Below are positions 25,950 through 39,408 of a stretch of 64,000 nt of DNA, piece after piece. Position 1 is the stretch's first letter, and every line of letters begins with the position of its first letter. The DNA comes from CAVYOD01 sp963770045 (GTDB taxonomy: Bacteria; Acidobacteriota; Aminicenantia; Aminicenantales; CAVYOD01): contig CAVYOD010000009.1 of NCBI GenBank assembly GCA_963770045.1, positions 1-64,000 on the forward strand, read 5' to 3'. The position numbers were made by a program, and so were the translations under genes. The notes beneath the pieces are model-generated. The model made no database searches. It was not told the DNA's origin and saw only the letters and a program-made list of their open reading frames with translations.

Positions 25950-28083
25950 ATGATCGAGGAGTTTTCGTTGGCTGATTTCCGCATCGAACGACATCCGATC
26001 CTGGCCACCCCCGACCGGGAAAGCGTCCCCTTTTTTTGGGGCGGACAGAAGTTCGAGGCCAGGTCGGGTGAAACGATCGCCTCGGCTCTCTTTGCCAACG
26101 GAGTCAGGATTTTTGGTCATCATCAGAAAGATAACGCGCCTCAGGGCATCTTTTGCGCTAACGGCCAATGCGCCCAGTGCCTCGTCCTGGCCGAGGGAAA
26201 GCCTGTTAAATCGTGCATGGAGCTCGTCCAATCAGGAATGCATGTTGAGCCGGTGGACGGCCTGCCCGTGCTCCCCGAGGTGGCGGATGAGCCCCAAGTC
26301 GAAGAGATAGAAGAGTTTTCCGTGCCCGCCCTCGTCATCGGTGGAGGTCCGGCCGGGCTATCGGCCGCCATCGAGCTGGGACGCCTGGGAATCGAAACTC
26401 TCCTGGTCGACGACAAGCATCGCCTGGGGGGAAAGTTGGTGCTCCAAACCCACCGCTTTTTCGGCTCCGTCGAAGCCGTCTATGCCGGGGCCCGCGGCAT
26501 CGATATCGCGACCCGTCTCGAGGCCGAAGTCCGTGCTTTTCCCTCGGTTCGGATCTGGCTCCAGAGCGCGGTCCTGGCCGTGTTCAGTGATAAGAAGGTC
26601 GGCATCCTGGCCGAGGGACGACGTTACGTCCTTGTCCGGCCCCAGGTTCTTTTGGTCGCGGCCGGAGCGAGGGAAAAGAACCTCGCTTTTCCCGGAAATA
26701 CCCTGCCCGGAGTCTACGGCGCCGGAGCCTTCCAGACTCTTGTCAATCGCGACTTGGTTCGCTCGGCCAAGCGGCTGTTCATCGTTGGCGGTGGGAATGT
26801 CGGGCTTATCGCCGGCTACCATGCGCTCCAGGCAGGCATCTCTGTTGTCGGCCTGGTGGAGGCTCTTCCCGAGTGTGGAGGCTACAAAGTCCACAGGGAT
26901 AAATTGGCCCGTTTCGGCGTCCCCATCTACACGTCTCATACTATTATCAGCGCCAACGGCAATAACTCGGTGGAGTCCGTGACGGTTGCCGGGGTGAATG
27001 AGCGATTCGAGCCGGTGCCGGGAACCGAGCGTTCTTTCGCCTGCGATACCGTGCTGATCGCCGTCGGGCTCGACCCGGTCAACGAGTTTTATCTCAAGGC
27101 AAGAGAATTCGGGATTCCGACCTTCGCCGCGGGAGACGCGGAGGAGATCGCCGAGGCATCGGCGGCCATCTTCTCGGGAAGGATCAGAGGGCTCGAGGTC
27201 GGCCGCGCCCTGGGTTATGATATCGGAGAGGTCTCCCCTGAGTGGTACAAGACCGGGGACATCCTCAAGTCCAAGCCGGGGAAGATTAGCCCGGAAAAAA
27301 TCCCTGAGGCCGAGGCCGGCGTGTTTCCCGTGCTCCACTGTACCCAAGAAATCCCTTGCGACCCGTGCGCCGCCGTCTGCAAGCAGGACCTGATCCACCT
27401 TTATGGCGAGGACATCCGCAGCCTGCCCCTCTTTGAGGTCCCAGAAGGGAGCAAGGGCTGCACAGGTTGCGAGCGCTGCGTCGTCGTCTGTCCGGGTCTG
27501 GCCATCACACTCGTCGATTATCGTCAAAACCCCGAGCTTCCCACCGTGTCCGTCCCCTACGAATTCCTCAAGGAGAGTATCAAGATTGGCGACGTGGCAA
27601 CTGTCCGGGACACCGAGGGTGCAGCTCTGGGGGAAGTCGAGGTCGTGGGTGTTCGGGCGATCAAGGCCAACGACCGGACGGTCCTGGTCAAGGTCAAGGC
27701 GCCCAAACGAGATCGCAAAGCTCATCGCCGGCATCAGCGTCCAGGAGGGCAAAGCCAGTGAGCCTTTGGCCGAGTATGTGAGGCGCATGGCCGATGACAC
27801 GATCATCTGCCGCTGCGAACGCGTGACGGCCGGCGAGATCCGGGCCATGATCCGCGGCGGATCAAGAGACATCAGCGAAATCAAGGCCGTGACCAGGGCG
27901 TGCATGGGGGCGTGCGGCGCCAAGACCTGCACCCCTCTGATTCATCGGCTCTTCCGCGAGGAAGGATTCCCTGATGCGGAGGTCGTCGACCAACTCAAGC
28001 GGCCCCTGTTCATGGAAGTCCCTCTCGGAGCCTTTGCCGGCGCCCCAGAAAAAAAGGAGGCCAGCCGTGGCCGCCTCCCCTAA
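25950..28083 (+). CDS. Multidomain Fe-S flavoprotein, proline/sarcosine dehydrogenase alpha type (one frame break)
   Basis: Domains in order: an N-terminal [2Fe-2S] module like sarcosine oxidase alpha (CANGQCAQCLV, about 70-80), a pyridine-nucleotide-disulfide FAD/NAD(P) module (VIGGGPAGLSAA, then IVGGGNVGLIAGY), a bacterial ferredoxin-like segment (CDPCAAVC, CTGCERCVVVC), and after a frame break near 27710 a BFD-type [2Fe-2S] module (CRCERV...CMGACGAKTC). The single polypeptide thus fuses parts that are separate subunits in archaeal dye-linked L-proline dehydrogenases and in HcnAB. With the downstream DAO-type oxidase (17-bp overlap) it should pass electrons from an amino acid such as proline, hydroxyproline or sarcosine to NAD(P) or an acceptor. 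Confidence 0.85.
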
Positions 28084-29231
28084 GAATTACGACGTTATCA
28101 TTATCGGCGCCGGAAGCGTGGGCACCCCGACCGCCTTTTTTCTGGCACAGGCGGGAGTCCGAACACTCGTCCTTGGACCGGGGGGCGAGTGTCGGCCAGG
28201 GCTCGAATAAGAGGGCGATCGGAGGACTGAGGGCAACTCACTCCGACCCCGCCAAGATGCGAATCTGCCTCCGGAGCCTGGATATCATCTCCGGCTGGAA
28301 AAACCGCACCGGCGATGACGTGGAGTGGTACAAAGGCGGATACGCCTTCGTTGCCTACCGGGGTGAAGAGGAACTGATCCTGCGAGACCTACTTGTGGTC
28401 CAGCGCGCCTACGGCCTTAACATCAATTGGCTGAGCGAAGGGGACATGCTGAAGGTCATTCCCGACCTTAATCCCCGCGGGCTCAGAGGTGGGGCCTTTT
28501 CCCCCGACGACGGCCATGCTTCTCCCTTGCTGGCGATCCATTCTTTTTATTCCCACGCCCGGCGGATGGGCGCAGAATTCCGGTTTTCTGAAAATGTCAC
28601 CGGATTTCTTGTCGAAGGCGGAGCCGTCAGAGGCGTGAGGACGGACAAAGGAGAATACGGAGGGGAAGTTGTGATCAATGCGGCCGGGGGACAGGCAAGC
28701 GCCGTCGGCCGACTGGTCGGGCTTGAAATCCCTGTGAATCCCGATTCCCATGAAGCCGCCGTCACCGAGCCCGTGGGCCGTTTTCTCGACCCCATGGTTG
28801 TTGATATCCGACCTGTCGCTGGGTCGGCTAACTATTATTTCCACCAGCATTACACCGGACAGATCATTTTTTGCATCACGCCATGCCCCAACATTTGGGG
28901 AGAAGACACGCGGGAAACGAGTGCGTTCCTGCCCATGATCGCGAGACGGATGGTCAGCCTGATGCCGCGGTTGAAAAATATCCGTGTCCGGAGGACCTGG
29001 CGCGGCCTCTATCCGATGACGCCGGACGGCTTCCCCATCGTCGGCTGGTCCAGGGAAATCAAAGGACTTCTTCTGGCGGTGGGAATGTGCGGGCAGGGTT
29101 TTATGCTCGGCCCCGGGTTAGGAGAGCTTCTGGCCGCGATGGTCCAAGACAGGCTTTCCCCCGAAGATAAAGAAATTCTCCCCTACATCTCTCCGTATCG
29201 CCAGTTCGCCGGCCAAGAGAAACTGAAGTAG
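28067..29231 (+). CDS. FAD-dependent D-amino-acid-oxidase-type dehydrogenase, beta subunit (one frame break)
   Basis: The GTG at 28067 follows AAGGAGG and overlaps the upstream gene by 17 bp. The Rossmann motif DVIIIGAGSVGTPTAFFLAQAG is intact. The frame breaks near 28180 and resumes with RGASVGQGSNKRAIGGLR, where DAO proteins hold the FAD pyrophosphate. The C-terminus shows the usual TPDGFPIVGWS and VGMCGQGFMLGPG FAD contacts. Corrected length is about 388 residues, normal for sarcosine oxidase beta, HcnC or proline dehydrogenase beta. It carries the substrate site; which amino acid it uses cannot be told from sequence. Confidence 0.85.
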
Positions 29232-29259
29232 CCAAAGACGGACAATGCGAATCGTACAG

Positions 29260-29415
29260 TCAGACTCAAGCAAGGTGATGAGGAATGCCCCCGCAGGCTG
29301 AGCGGGCATGGTTCCTCGACTGAAGGGAGAAGGAGAGCGAAAGCCGAGGACGGGAGCGCACTTTGCCTCGCTGCGGCAAAGAAGCGTGCTGACGAATCAC
29401 CTTGCTTGAGTCTGA
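29260..29415. ncRNA. Candidate structured RNA or MITE with perfect 20-bp closing repeat
   Basis: 29260-29279 and 29396-29415 are exact reverse complements over 20 bases, closing a 156-bp element. Inside, 29280-29317 forms a long hairpin (GAGGA-ATGCC...GGCAT-TCCTC), and 29361-29381 forms CTTTGCC-TCGCTGC-GGCAAAG. Between them is an unpaired purine-rich tract with a GC-GAAA-GC tetraloop-like core (29337-29344). It lies between two convergent genes, with no open frame across it. The layout of long closing stem, hairpin, purine-rich core and hairpin resembles a folded RNA (HEARO/omega-RNA-like elements are one thought). It could equally be a miniature inverted-repeat element. No IscB or TnpB gene is in the window. 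Confidence 0.55.
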
Positions 29416-29428
29416 TTAAGAAACGCCT

Positions 29429-30928
29429 TTATTTGATCCTGGACAGCAACTCTCTAATCTTTTGGACGGGGCCGTTGCTTGCGCCGCCGTAATTTGACAT
29501 AACGACCACTGTATAGCCTTTGTCAAGGTACATGTCCAGGTCAGAGCTTATCCCCGTAAACCCGCCCGAGTGGCCGGCAATGCGGCCAAGCTTCTTATCT
29601 GTTTCGATAGAAAATCCATATCCATAATTTGGTGAATTGATCTCGGGCTTGGGAGACATCAGGAGCTCGGTTGACTCCCTCGTCAGGAGCTTGTAGGACC
29701 TCAGGGCGGCACTAAAATTCATCAGGTCTTCCGCTGTCGAGAAACCGCCGCCCGCAGGGACCGCCTTTAACGACATGGTCGAAGAGATTGTTCCGGAAGC
29801 TGTATCCTCCGTCATCTTTGAAGACCTTGGCATAGCCGATCGCCAGGTTCGGCACCACCTGGTCCATCTCGTAGGAATCCGTGTTGATCATCCCGGCGGG
29901 CTTGAAAATATTCTCCCGGACGTAATCAAAGTAGGTTTGACCGGTCACTTTTTCGATGACCGCTCCCAACAAGAGAAATCCGGTGTTGCTGTATTGCCAT
30001 CTCGTGCCCGGCTCAAAGGCCAGTTTTTCGTCGGCCAGGAGCGGTTTATAGTCGTCCACTTTTCTGAAAAGGAGTCGAGATGATTTCTCGAACTTCTCGT
30101 TAAAATAGCTGCCCAGTCCGGAGGTGTGAGAGAGAAGATGCCGGATCTGGACTTTTTTGGCGAACTCCGGCTTCAGCCAATCCGGCCCCAGAAAAGCTGG
30201 AGACCGGGTCATCCAAGTGGAGTTTGCCTTTCTCGATGAGCTGGCCGATGGCCACGGCCGTGAACATCTTGTTCATCGAGCCGAGGTTGAACTTGGTATC
30301 GACCCGGTTGGCCAGCCCGCAGTCCTTTGAGGCCTGGCCGTAAGCCTTTTTGAAGAACGGTTGACCATCTTTGGCTACCAGGACCGACCCTGAAAAAACG
30401 TCGGCCTCCACGAGTTTAGCAAAGAATTTCTCGAGTTCGCCGGCTGCCTCTTCTGAGCTCAGGGCCTGGGGAGGCGGCAAGTCCGAAGGCGGCGATGCCG
30501 GCCTGATGCCCAATCCGGTGATCTTATAAGGTGCCGCCGCCTCGACCCGAAGGTTCAATTCCGACCACTGATCGGTCAGACGGTTCCGGACGAGGGCGTT
30601 TAGCTCGGTATCTGAAGCCTTAAGAATCGGCCCCGGGTCATAACCCCGACTTTGGTCATAAATCTCGCTGAAAATGCTCACGTGCTCTTCCAGGGGCGCG
30701 ATGGCCAGGAATTTGTCTTGGAAATTCTCCTTGATGAAGGACCTGAAGATAGCGCGTTTCCCGGAATTCAAAGCTTCGATGAAGGCGGCCAGCTGTTTGC
30801 TCGCGGGTGTCTCCGGGGTTTTTTTGGGCTTCTGGTCGAACCCGGAGAGAAGATGGATTAAAGAAGAGCGAGCATCACAAGAAACAAAACCGAGGCCTGC
30901 GAATCTTATAGCATTTAACTTTCTCCAT
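29429..30928 (-). CDS. Exported serine beta-lactamase-like hydrolase, second copy (frame disrupted)
   Basis: The core reads in three frames: 30771 to about 30190 (leading domain and SxxK in LGSMNKMFTAVAIG), about 30190 to 29755 (LLSHTSGLGSYF, YxN in WQYSNTGFLLLG) and about 29755 to 29429 (GGGFSTAEDL, AGHSGGFTGISSD). The most likely start is the ATG at 30928, leading through a damaged hydrophobic signal region near 30860. The N-terminal ~130 residues before the beta-lactamase fold resemble the small helical domain often found before these hydrolases. Corrected length is about 490 residues. It shares domain type, not close sequence, with 24185-25853. Confidence 0.75.
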
Positions 30929-30976
30929 CCAACATCTCGAAGTACCTCCGCTGTATTGGCAAGAATCTTAGCTTTT

Positions 30977-31007
30977 CCCCTAACGCCTCACCCCTCACTC
31001 CTCACTA
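30977..31007 (-). repeat. GTRAGNN heptamer array after the DUF362 gene
   Basis: The minus strand reads TAG-TGAGGA-GTGAGGG-GTGAGGC-GTTAGGG. The gene's TAG stop directly abuts the first unit. Confidence 0.7.
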
Positions 31008-31895
31008 TATTAAGATGTCTTGTTTCCATCCCAGCTTGATGAGTTTGATCTTGGCCGGATCGCTCGTCCCCAGATGGTAGATCGCGTCCGCGGCTGCGAT
31101 CAACTTTGGCGGCGGGGTGATCGGCCAATCCTCACCTTTGAAGAGCCGGCGCTTCACCTTGCAGATGCTCAGGCTCGTCGCGTCCAGGGCCACAGGATCG
31201 GTGCTGACCATGATCCCCTTGTAATCCCAGCGGTGCAACGGGTTGATCTGGGGGCCAGGTCCGAAATAGGGCCGCAGAGCATCAACGATGATCAACCTGG
31301 TCTTGCCTTTGACGTCGGGCAGGTGCCAGACTTCACCCAGCTTGTCATTCTTATCCTCATGGTAGGCGCTCGGCTGGGGAGAAAAATTGATGTAGTTCTT
31401 GAGGCAAGAAGCGAGCCCGGCAAGGGTGTGGACCTTGATCGTTGGCACGTTGATGAGGACGGTGCAGTTCTTCGCGGGAAGGCCTCCGTCCTGGGCGTAA
31501 ATCCTATTGTTTTGGACCCCCACATCCGTGAGGCGTTTGGTGATGGCGTCCACGACCGCCTGCTCGGTATGGATCCTCATCCAACTGCAGCGAGTGTATT
31601 TCACTCCAACCGTGTCTTCGGGTCGGATGAACTGACGCCAGGCTTTGAGGACATCCTTCTCGCCGCTGAAGGCCAGGAGGGCCGCGTCGATCATTTCGGC
31701 TACCACCTTGGGGTTGACATTGTGCTGGGCGTCAACGGCCTCATCCTTGCGGATCAGGACGACTTGGCTCACCGCACTTTGGGCTTGGGCTTTGCTCTTG
31801 CCCAGGCCGAGAGCAAGGCCCAAAGTCCCGAGAGCTGCTCCCTTGACAAAGTCTCGCCGGGTCACGGTCCGGTTTTTTGGAATCCTATTTTCCAT
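31005..31895 (-). CDS. Tat-exported DUF362 domain protein
   Basis: The 296-residue protein has a clear Tat signal (TVTRRDFVKGAALGTLGLALG) and a DUF362 body, with the VGVKYTRCSWMRIH region, the conserved PTIKVHTLAGLASCLKNYINF segment and DPVALDATSLSI. The function of this family is not settled; the fold and conserved polar residues suggest metal or cofactor binding. The start overlaps the stop of the upstream DUF6599-like gene by 11 bp, so the two are coupled and downstream of the ABC importer. A second Tat-DUF362 gene sits at 62450-63397. Confidence 0.85.
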   Translation of the reverse strand: MENRIPKNRTVTRRDFVKGAALGTLGLALGLGKSKAQAQSAVSQVVLIRKDEAVDAQHNVNPKVVAEMIDAALLAFSGEKDVLKAWRQFIRPEDTVGVKYTRCSWMRIHTEQAVVDAITKRLTDVGVQNNRIYAQDGGLPAKNCTVLINVPTIKVHTLAGLASCLKNYINFSPQPSAYHEDKNDKLGEVWHLPDVKGKTRLIIVDALRPYFGPGPQINPLHRWDYKGIMVSTDPVALDATSLSICKVKRRLFKGEDWPITPPPKLIAAADAIYHLGTSDPAKIKLIKLGWKQDILI

Positions 31896-32778
31896 CGAAC
31901 ACCTCCTTTATCCTTAAGGTCGCTTTTTTGAGCAAACTCGCTGCGTCCTTTTTATCGGGAGCTTCGAAGACCGCAACGATGAACCTCCCCATTTTTTCGG
32001 CCGATCGGCCCACTCCTTCAGCCTGGTCGGAAGCCAGCGCCGCCCGGCTGAATTTTCGGAAGGCGGCTCCGGCCCTGGATTCGTCCTTGTACATCACGAT
32101 CAGCAGCCGAGATTTGTGCCCCCGGTCTTGATAGCGCCCCAGGGCGACATCGGTTTCCCGATTGAGATCAAGGATGTTGGCGTCGCCGAGGAAAAGATGA
32201 TTGTTGAGAGAAACCTGGGTATGAAAATAGCGGACGCTGGCTTCGATCAGTCCCTCTCCGGGAAGACAGGCGACGAGCCTCGGTTTCTCCCCTTCCCCAT
32301 TGATCGCCCCGTCAATTTCAGCCCCCAACGCGATGACCGCTTTCTTCGACTCGGTTGTTTCTTTTTCGGCCAGGATCCTGACGAAATACTCTTTTTCCAG
32401 AATCTGAGCAGTCCGGCGCCGTAGAGAGCACCCTGGCCGATCGTGATCTTTTCGCCATCGCTGTCGTGGGTGAAGATGCCATAAGCATCCTCGGCCAAGC
32501 CCATATCATAAATTTCGGCTACGATCGGACCTTCGCCCGGATTCATCGTATTCCCGTTCCAAGAGCTTTCGAAAATCATAGGCCAAATAAACCTCTCCCC
32601 CGCCATCCAGATAATCAAAGATGTTTGCCCGCGAGAAAGTCTGATCCTGACCCGAAGCCTTCCATTTCCCGATTTCTTGGGGCAAGAAGTCGCTCAAGTC
32701 CATTTTTTTTATCCCCCGGCCTCCTTCTAATATAAACAGAGCCGCCAAAATAATGCAACCTAGCTTTGCACTTCTCAT
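31885..32778 (-). CDS. DUF6599-like exported protein (frame disrupted)
   Basis: A signal peptide opens the gene (LGCIILAALFILEGGRG). The conserved start DLSDFLPQEIGKWKASGQDQTFSRANIFDYLDGGGEVYLAYDF is followed by a frame break near 32545, and another near 32395 leads to the C-terminal part (PRLVACLPGEGLIEAS to EVFDGK). Corrected length is about 290 residues. The pattern matches what I recall as DUF6599, of unknown role and often paired with DUF362 proteins. It overlaps the DUF362 start, and the importer ATPase gene ends 7 bp upstream of it, so all five genes (34.5-31.0 kb) may form one operon. Confidence 0.65.
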
Positions 32779-32784
32779 TCCAAC

Positions 32785-33543
32785 CTACCGGATGATCGTC
32801 TTTGTCCCGTCGAAGCTGACGATTTTCATTTTGATTTCATAGACACTCTCGAGAAGCGTCTCGTTCAAAATGTCCCCCGGTTGGCCATAGGCAAATATCC
32901 GCCCCGCCTTCATGACGACCATATAATCGGAATATTTAACGGCCAGGTCAAGATTGTGAAGAGTGATGAGGATGGTTTTTTTCTTCTCCCTGGCCAGGCG
33001 GGCCGCGAGGTCCATGATCTCGATCTCGTGACGAGGGTCGAGGAACGAGGTCGGTTCATCGAGAAGCAGGATGTCCGATTCCTGGGCCAGGGCTCTCGCC
33101 ATCAGGACGAGGCGGCGCTCACCGCTGGAGAGCTCAAAATAGGGCCGGTGGAGGTAGTTCTTGAGGCCGACGAACTCCAGGGCTTCTTCGGCCAGTTTCA
33201 TATCTTTTGAGGACGGCGCCGAAAAAGGCGATAGAAATCCCGCTCTGCCCATGACGACAAAATCCCTGGCCGGATAATTGAACGTCGAGCCGTGCTCTTG
33301 GGGAACATAGCCGATGTGCCGGGCCCGGTCGCGCCCCCTCATCTCGGCGAGGTCATAGCCGTCGATGAAACAGGATCCTTTGGCGATCGGGAGGATGGCC
33401 CCCGCGCACTTGAGGAGAGTCGTCTTTCCGGCCCCGTTCGGGCCTACGATCGAGGTGACCTGCGAGCTCTCGAAGAGGAGATTCTCGACCTCGAGGGAGA
33501 AATCCCGGTAGCGGAAGACGAGCTTCTGGATCCGGATGCTCAT
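32785..33543 (-). CDS. ABC importer ATPase, iron-siderophore/cobalamin type
   Basis: The 252-residue ATPase has Walker A GPNGAGKTTLL (about 36-46), signature LSSGERRLVLMARALAQ, Walker B ILLLDEPTSFLD and an H-loop histidine in ILITLHNLDLA. The arrangement with a FecCD-type permease and a periplasmic binding protein marks a type II importer for iron-siderophore, haem or cobalamin. Its start overlaps the permease stop by 4 bp, showing translational coupling. Confidence 0.9.
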   Translation of the reverse strand: MSIRIQKLVFRYRDFSLEVENLLFESSQVTSIVGPNGAGKTTLLKCAGAILPIAKGSCFIDGYDLAEMRGRDRARHIGYVPQEHGSTFNYPARDFVVMGRAGFLSPFSAPSSKDMKLAEEALEFVGLKNYLHRPYFELSSGERRLVLMARALAQESDILLLDEPTSFLDPRHEIEIMDLAARLAREKKKTILITLHNLDLAVKYSDYMVVMKAGRIFAYGQPGDILNETLLESVYEIKMKIVSFDGTKTIIR

Positions 33544-34563
33544 AGCCAGGTCCCTCTCAATCTTCTGAACAAGAAGATGAACAGGGGTATGCCGATGATG
33601 CTGGTAAATACGCCCAGCGGGATCTCAAAAGGGGCGACCACGCGGGTGATATCGTCGGCCGCCAACAAAAAGCTCGCGCCGAAAGCGGCCGAAAGCGGAA
33701 TGACCAGCCGGTTGTCGACGCCGACGATCATCCGGACGAGGTGGGGCACAATCAACCCTACCCAGCCGATGATCCCGGCCACAGAGGTTGCGGCCGCCGT
33801 GGTGAGTGTCGCCGCCACAATCACGACCAATTTTTCCACTTTCACATTCACGCCAAGAGCTCTCGCTTCTTCGTCGCTCAGAGACAGGACGTTCATCCTC
33901 CACCGGAGCAGGATAAGGACTAGAATTCCAAGGGCCATGAGCGGAACAGATAGCGACAGTTCTTTCCAGGAAGCCAGGGAGAGATTGCCCATCAACCAGG
34001 CAAAGAGAACCTGCAGGGAATAAGGGTTGGCGAAGTATTCGACCAGGGACAGCAAGCGCCGAAAAGAAGGCCGAGATGATCACTCCGGTCAGCAGGAGCG
34101 TCACGATTTGGGTGTTCGAGGTGCCGGCGATGAGGAGCACGAAAAAGACGGCGGCCATGGCAAAGACAAAGGCGGCGAATTGGGTCGGGAAACTCTTGCC
34201 GAAAAAAACGAGCGAGACGGCCGCTCCGAAGGCGGCCCCGAAAGAGATTCCGAGGATGTACTCATTGACCAGGGGATTCTTAAAAAGCGCCTGGAGGGAG
34301 GCTCCGGAGACAGACAGCGCGGCGCCGACCATCAGGGCCAGCAAGAGCCGGGGCAGCCTGATTCTGAAAACGATGTCCTTGAGAGCCTGGGGGATATCCT
34401 GGTGAGCCGAAGGAGCTATCCCGGAGATGAGGGTTTTTGTTAAGTCCTTTGGGGAGAGGTGATAGGACCCGATACCCAGGGAGAGAAAGAAGAGGACCAC
34501 TGGAAGTGCAAGAAGAATGATGAAAACTGCCCGGCGTTTCTTATTCTTTGAGCCACTCATCAC
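33540..34563 (-). CDS. FecCD-type permease of the iron/cobalamin importer (one frame break)
   Basis: The first frame (from 34563) gives the N-terminal helices with RLPRLLLALMVGAALSVSGASLQALFKNPL, the hallmark of FecCD/BtuC permeases. Near 34045 the conserved sequence moves to the frame ending at 33540, with helices 6-10 and the ATPase-contact motif EEARALGVNV, then GIIGWVGLIVPHLVR. Corrected length is about 340 residues, normal for the family. It overlaps the binding-protein gene by 23 bp and the ATPase by 4 bp. Confidence 0.88.
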
Positions 34564-35623
34564 ATCCCAGCGCTCGGCTGAGCTCCGTGAAAACTTTATC
34601 TATACCATAAAATTCCTGAAAAATCTCGTTCCCTTCCTTTTCCAGGTCGAAACTCGGGAATCGGTCGGGGTAGAAGAGCCGAGCGAGATAAAGCGTTTCC
34701 AACAGAACCTCGGCCGGGTCCCACCAACTCCAGTAGCCGAATGTATAGAAGACTCTTTTGTTCTTTACGGCCCGGAGAGAGCTCAGTCTGGGGTCACGGA
34801 GGACGCCGGCGACGGTGACGATCCTATCTTTGGGCAGGAAATTGCCTTGGACGAGGATAATGTCTGGATCCCAGCTGATGAGCTTCTCCAGGTTGATCGT
34901 CGGTCCGCTCGAGCCGAGGAAGGCGGGAAAAAGACCTTCGGCGAGATTGCGTCCTCCCGCCGCATCTACCGGCTCATACGAGGACGGAGTCTTGATGAGC
35001 GAAGACCAGAACGAGAGATACACGCGGGGCCTTCGTTCCTGGGGAAAAGAAGCGACGGTCTTGCGGATGTCCTCGAGCCTGCCCTTGAAATACCGGACAA
35101 GCTCATGAGCCCGTTCCTGAGCCCCGATGATGTCACCCACAAGCTCGATTTCTTCGAGAAGGTTCTGAAACTTTCCCAAAGAGGAGAGGGCGACCACGGG
35201 CGTGTTCATCTTCTCCTGGAGAGAATCAGGAACATCATAATCCTCGGGGGGCGAAAAAACGACGTCCGGTTTGAGGCGCATGGCCATTTCTATGTTAGTC
35301 ATCGCTGCGGTGTTGGCAAGACTCGGCAGGCTCGGACCTTTCGGAAAGATAATCTTGAATGTGTGATCATAGAGGTGCATAAAGTAATCAACGCCGACGA
35401 GCTTATCTCCGGCTCCGAGGGCGGCAATAATCCTGGTAATCTCCGGCTCCAGGGAGAGAATACGGCCCACCCGATCCGGCACGGCCACCCTTCTTTTCAA
35501 GCTATCGATAATTTCGTGGCTGGCTTCCGCGGGCCGGAGCGCGGAGTCCTGGAAAGCCAGAATTCCCCCGAAGGAACACAGGATCATGAACAGAACGAAA
35601 ACCGACCTCTTCAACCTGGTCAC
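34541..35623 (-). CDS. Periplasmic substrate-binding protein of the iron/cobalamin importer
   Basis: The 360-residue protein has an export signal (SVFVLFMILCSFGGILA; the Cys may be a lipobox, but spacing is not ideal). It carries the BtuF/FepB-type helical-backbone fold, with RILSLEPEITRIIAALGAGDKLVGVD and later LEKLISWDPDIILVQG. It captures an iron-chelate or corrinoid and hands it to the FecCD permease encoded next. The GTG start lies inside a heptamer array, 16 bases after the stop of the beta-propeller gene. Confidence 0.85.
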   Translation of the reverse strand: MTRLKRSVFVLFMILCSFGGILAFQDSALRPAEASHEIIDSLKRRVAVPDRVGRILSLEPEITRIIAALGAGDKLVGVDYFMHLYDHTFKIIFPKGPSLPSLANTAAMTNIEMAMRLKPDVVFSPPEDYDVPDSLQEKMNTPVVALSSLGKFQNLLEEIELVGDIIGAQERAHELVRYFKGRLEDIRKTVASFPQERRPRVYLSFWSSLIKTPSSYEPVDAAGGRNLAEGLFPAFLGSSGPTINLEKLISWDPDIILVQGNFLPKDRIVTVAGVLRDPRLSSLRAVKNKRVFYTFGYWSWWDPAEVLLETLYLARLFYPDRFPSFDLEKEGNEIFQEFYGIDKVFTELSRALGCDEWLKE

Positions 35624-35641
35624 GACTCACAGCTCACGTGT

Positions 35642-35648
<7 letters not shown>
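35624..35648 (-). repeat. GTRAGNN heptamer array joining two genes
   Basis: The minus strand reads CAGTGAACAC-GTGAGCT-GTGAGTC-GTGACC. The first TGA is the stop of the beta-propeller gene and the last GTG is the start codon of the binding-protein gene. Confidence 0.75.
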
Positions 35649-39163
<3,515 letters not shown>

Positions 39164-39291
39164 GTCGCCCTCCTCAAAAATATGATGAGCCAACATTTAT
39201 ATCACAGAAACCTGGGCAGGTTAAGTGCAGTCATGAGCCCGAAATTGCCATAGAAATCCCGACGGGTCCTGTTTCGGAAAAATGTCTTTTG

Positions 39292-39404
39292 TCTCCCCGT
39301 CTCCGTCTCGTCAAGAGCAAAAAACTATTCTTGATTTCTTCTTATTTTCTTTTTTGAAGAAAAAAGACGAGATAGACGAAAATGACGAGACGACGAGATA
39401 GACG
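39292..39404. repeat. GACGAGA-rich inverted repeat region after the Nramp-like gene
   Basis: CGTCTCGTC at about 39300 is complementary to GACGAGATAGACG copies at 39366-39404, with an inner TTCTTATTTTC/GAAGAAAAAAGA dyad. The same words (CCCGTCT...TCGTCTCGTCA) recur near 44395-44415 and 56150-56172. It lies just after the Nramp-like stop and may act as a terminator or belong to another repeat family. Confidence 0.5.
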
Positions 39405-39408
39405 TTTT

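Noticed and set aside
29260..29415. Reading the inverted repeat as a plain bidirectional terminator
   Set aside because: Neither arm is followed by a T-run, the loop is over 110 bases, and internal hairpins are present. Termination may be a side effect but does not explain the structure.
24185..30928. Antibiotic-resistance beta-lactamases
   Set aside because: Both genes are large multi-domain serine hydrolases of the esterase/D-aminopeptidase-like group. SxxK and YxN alone do not show antibiotic resistance.
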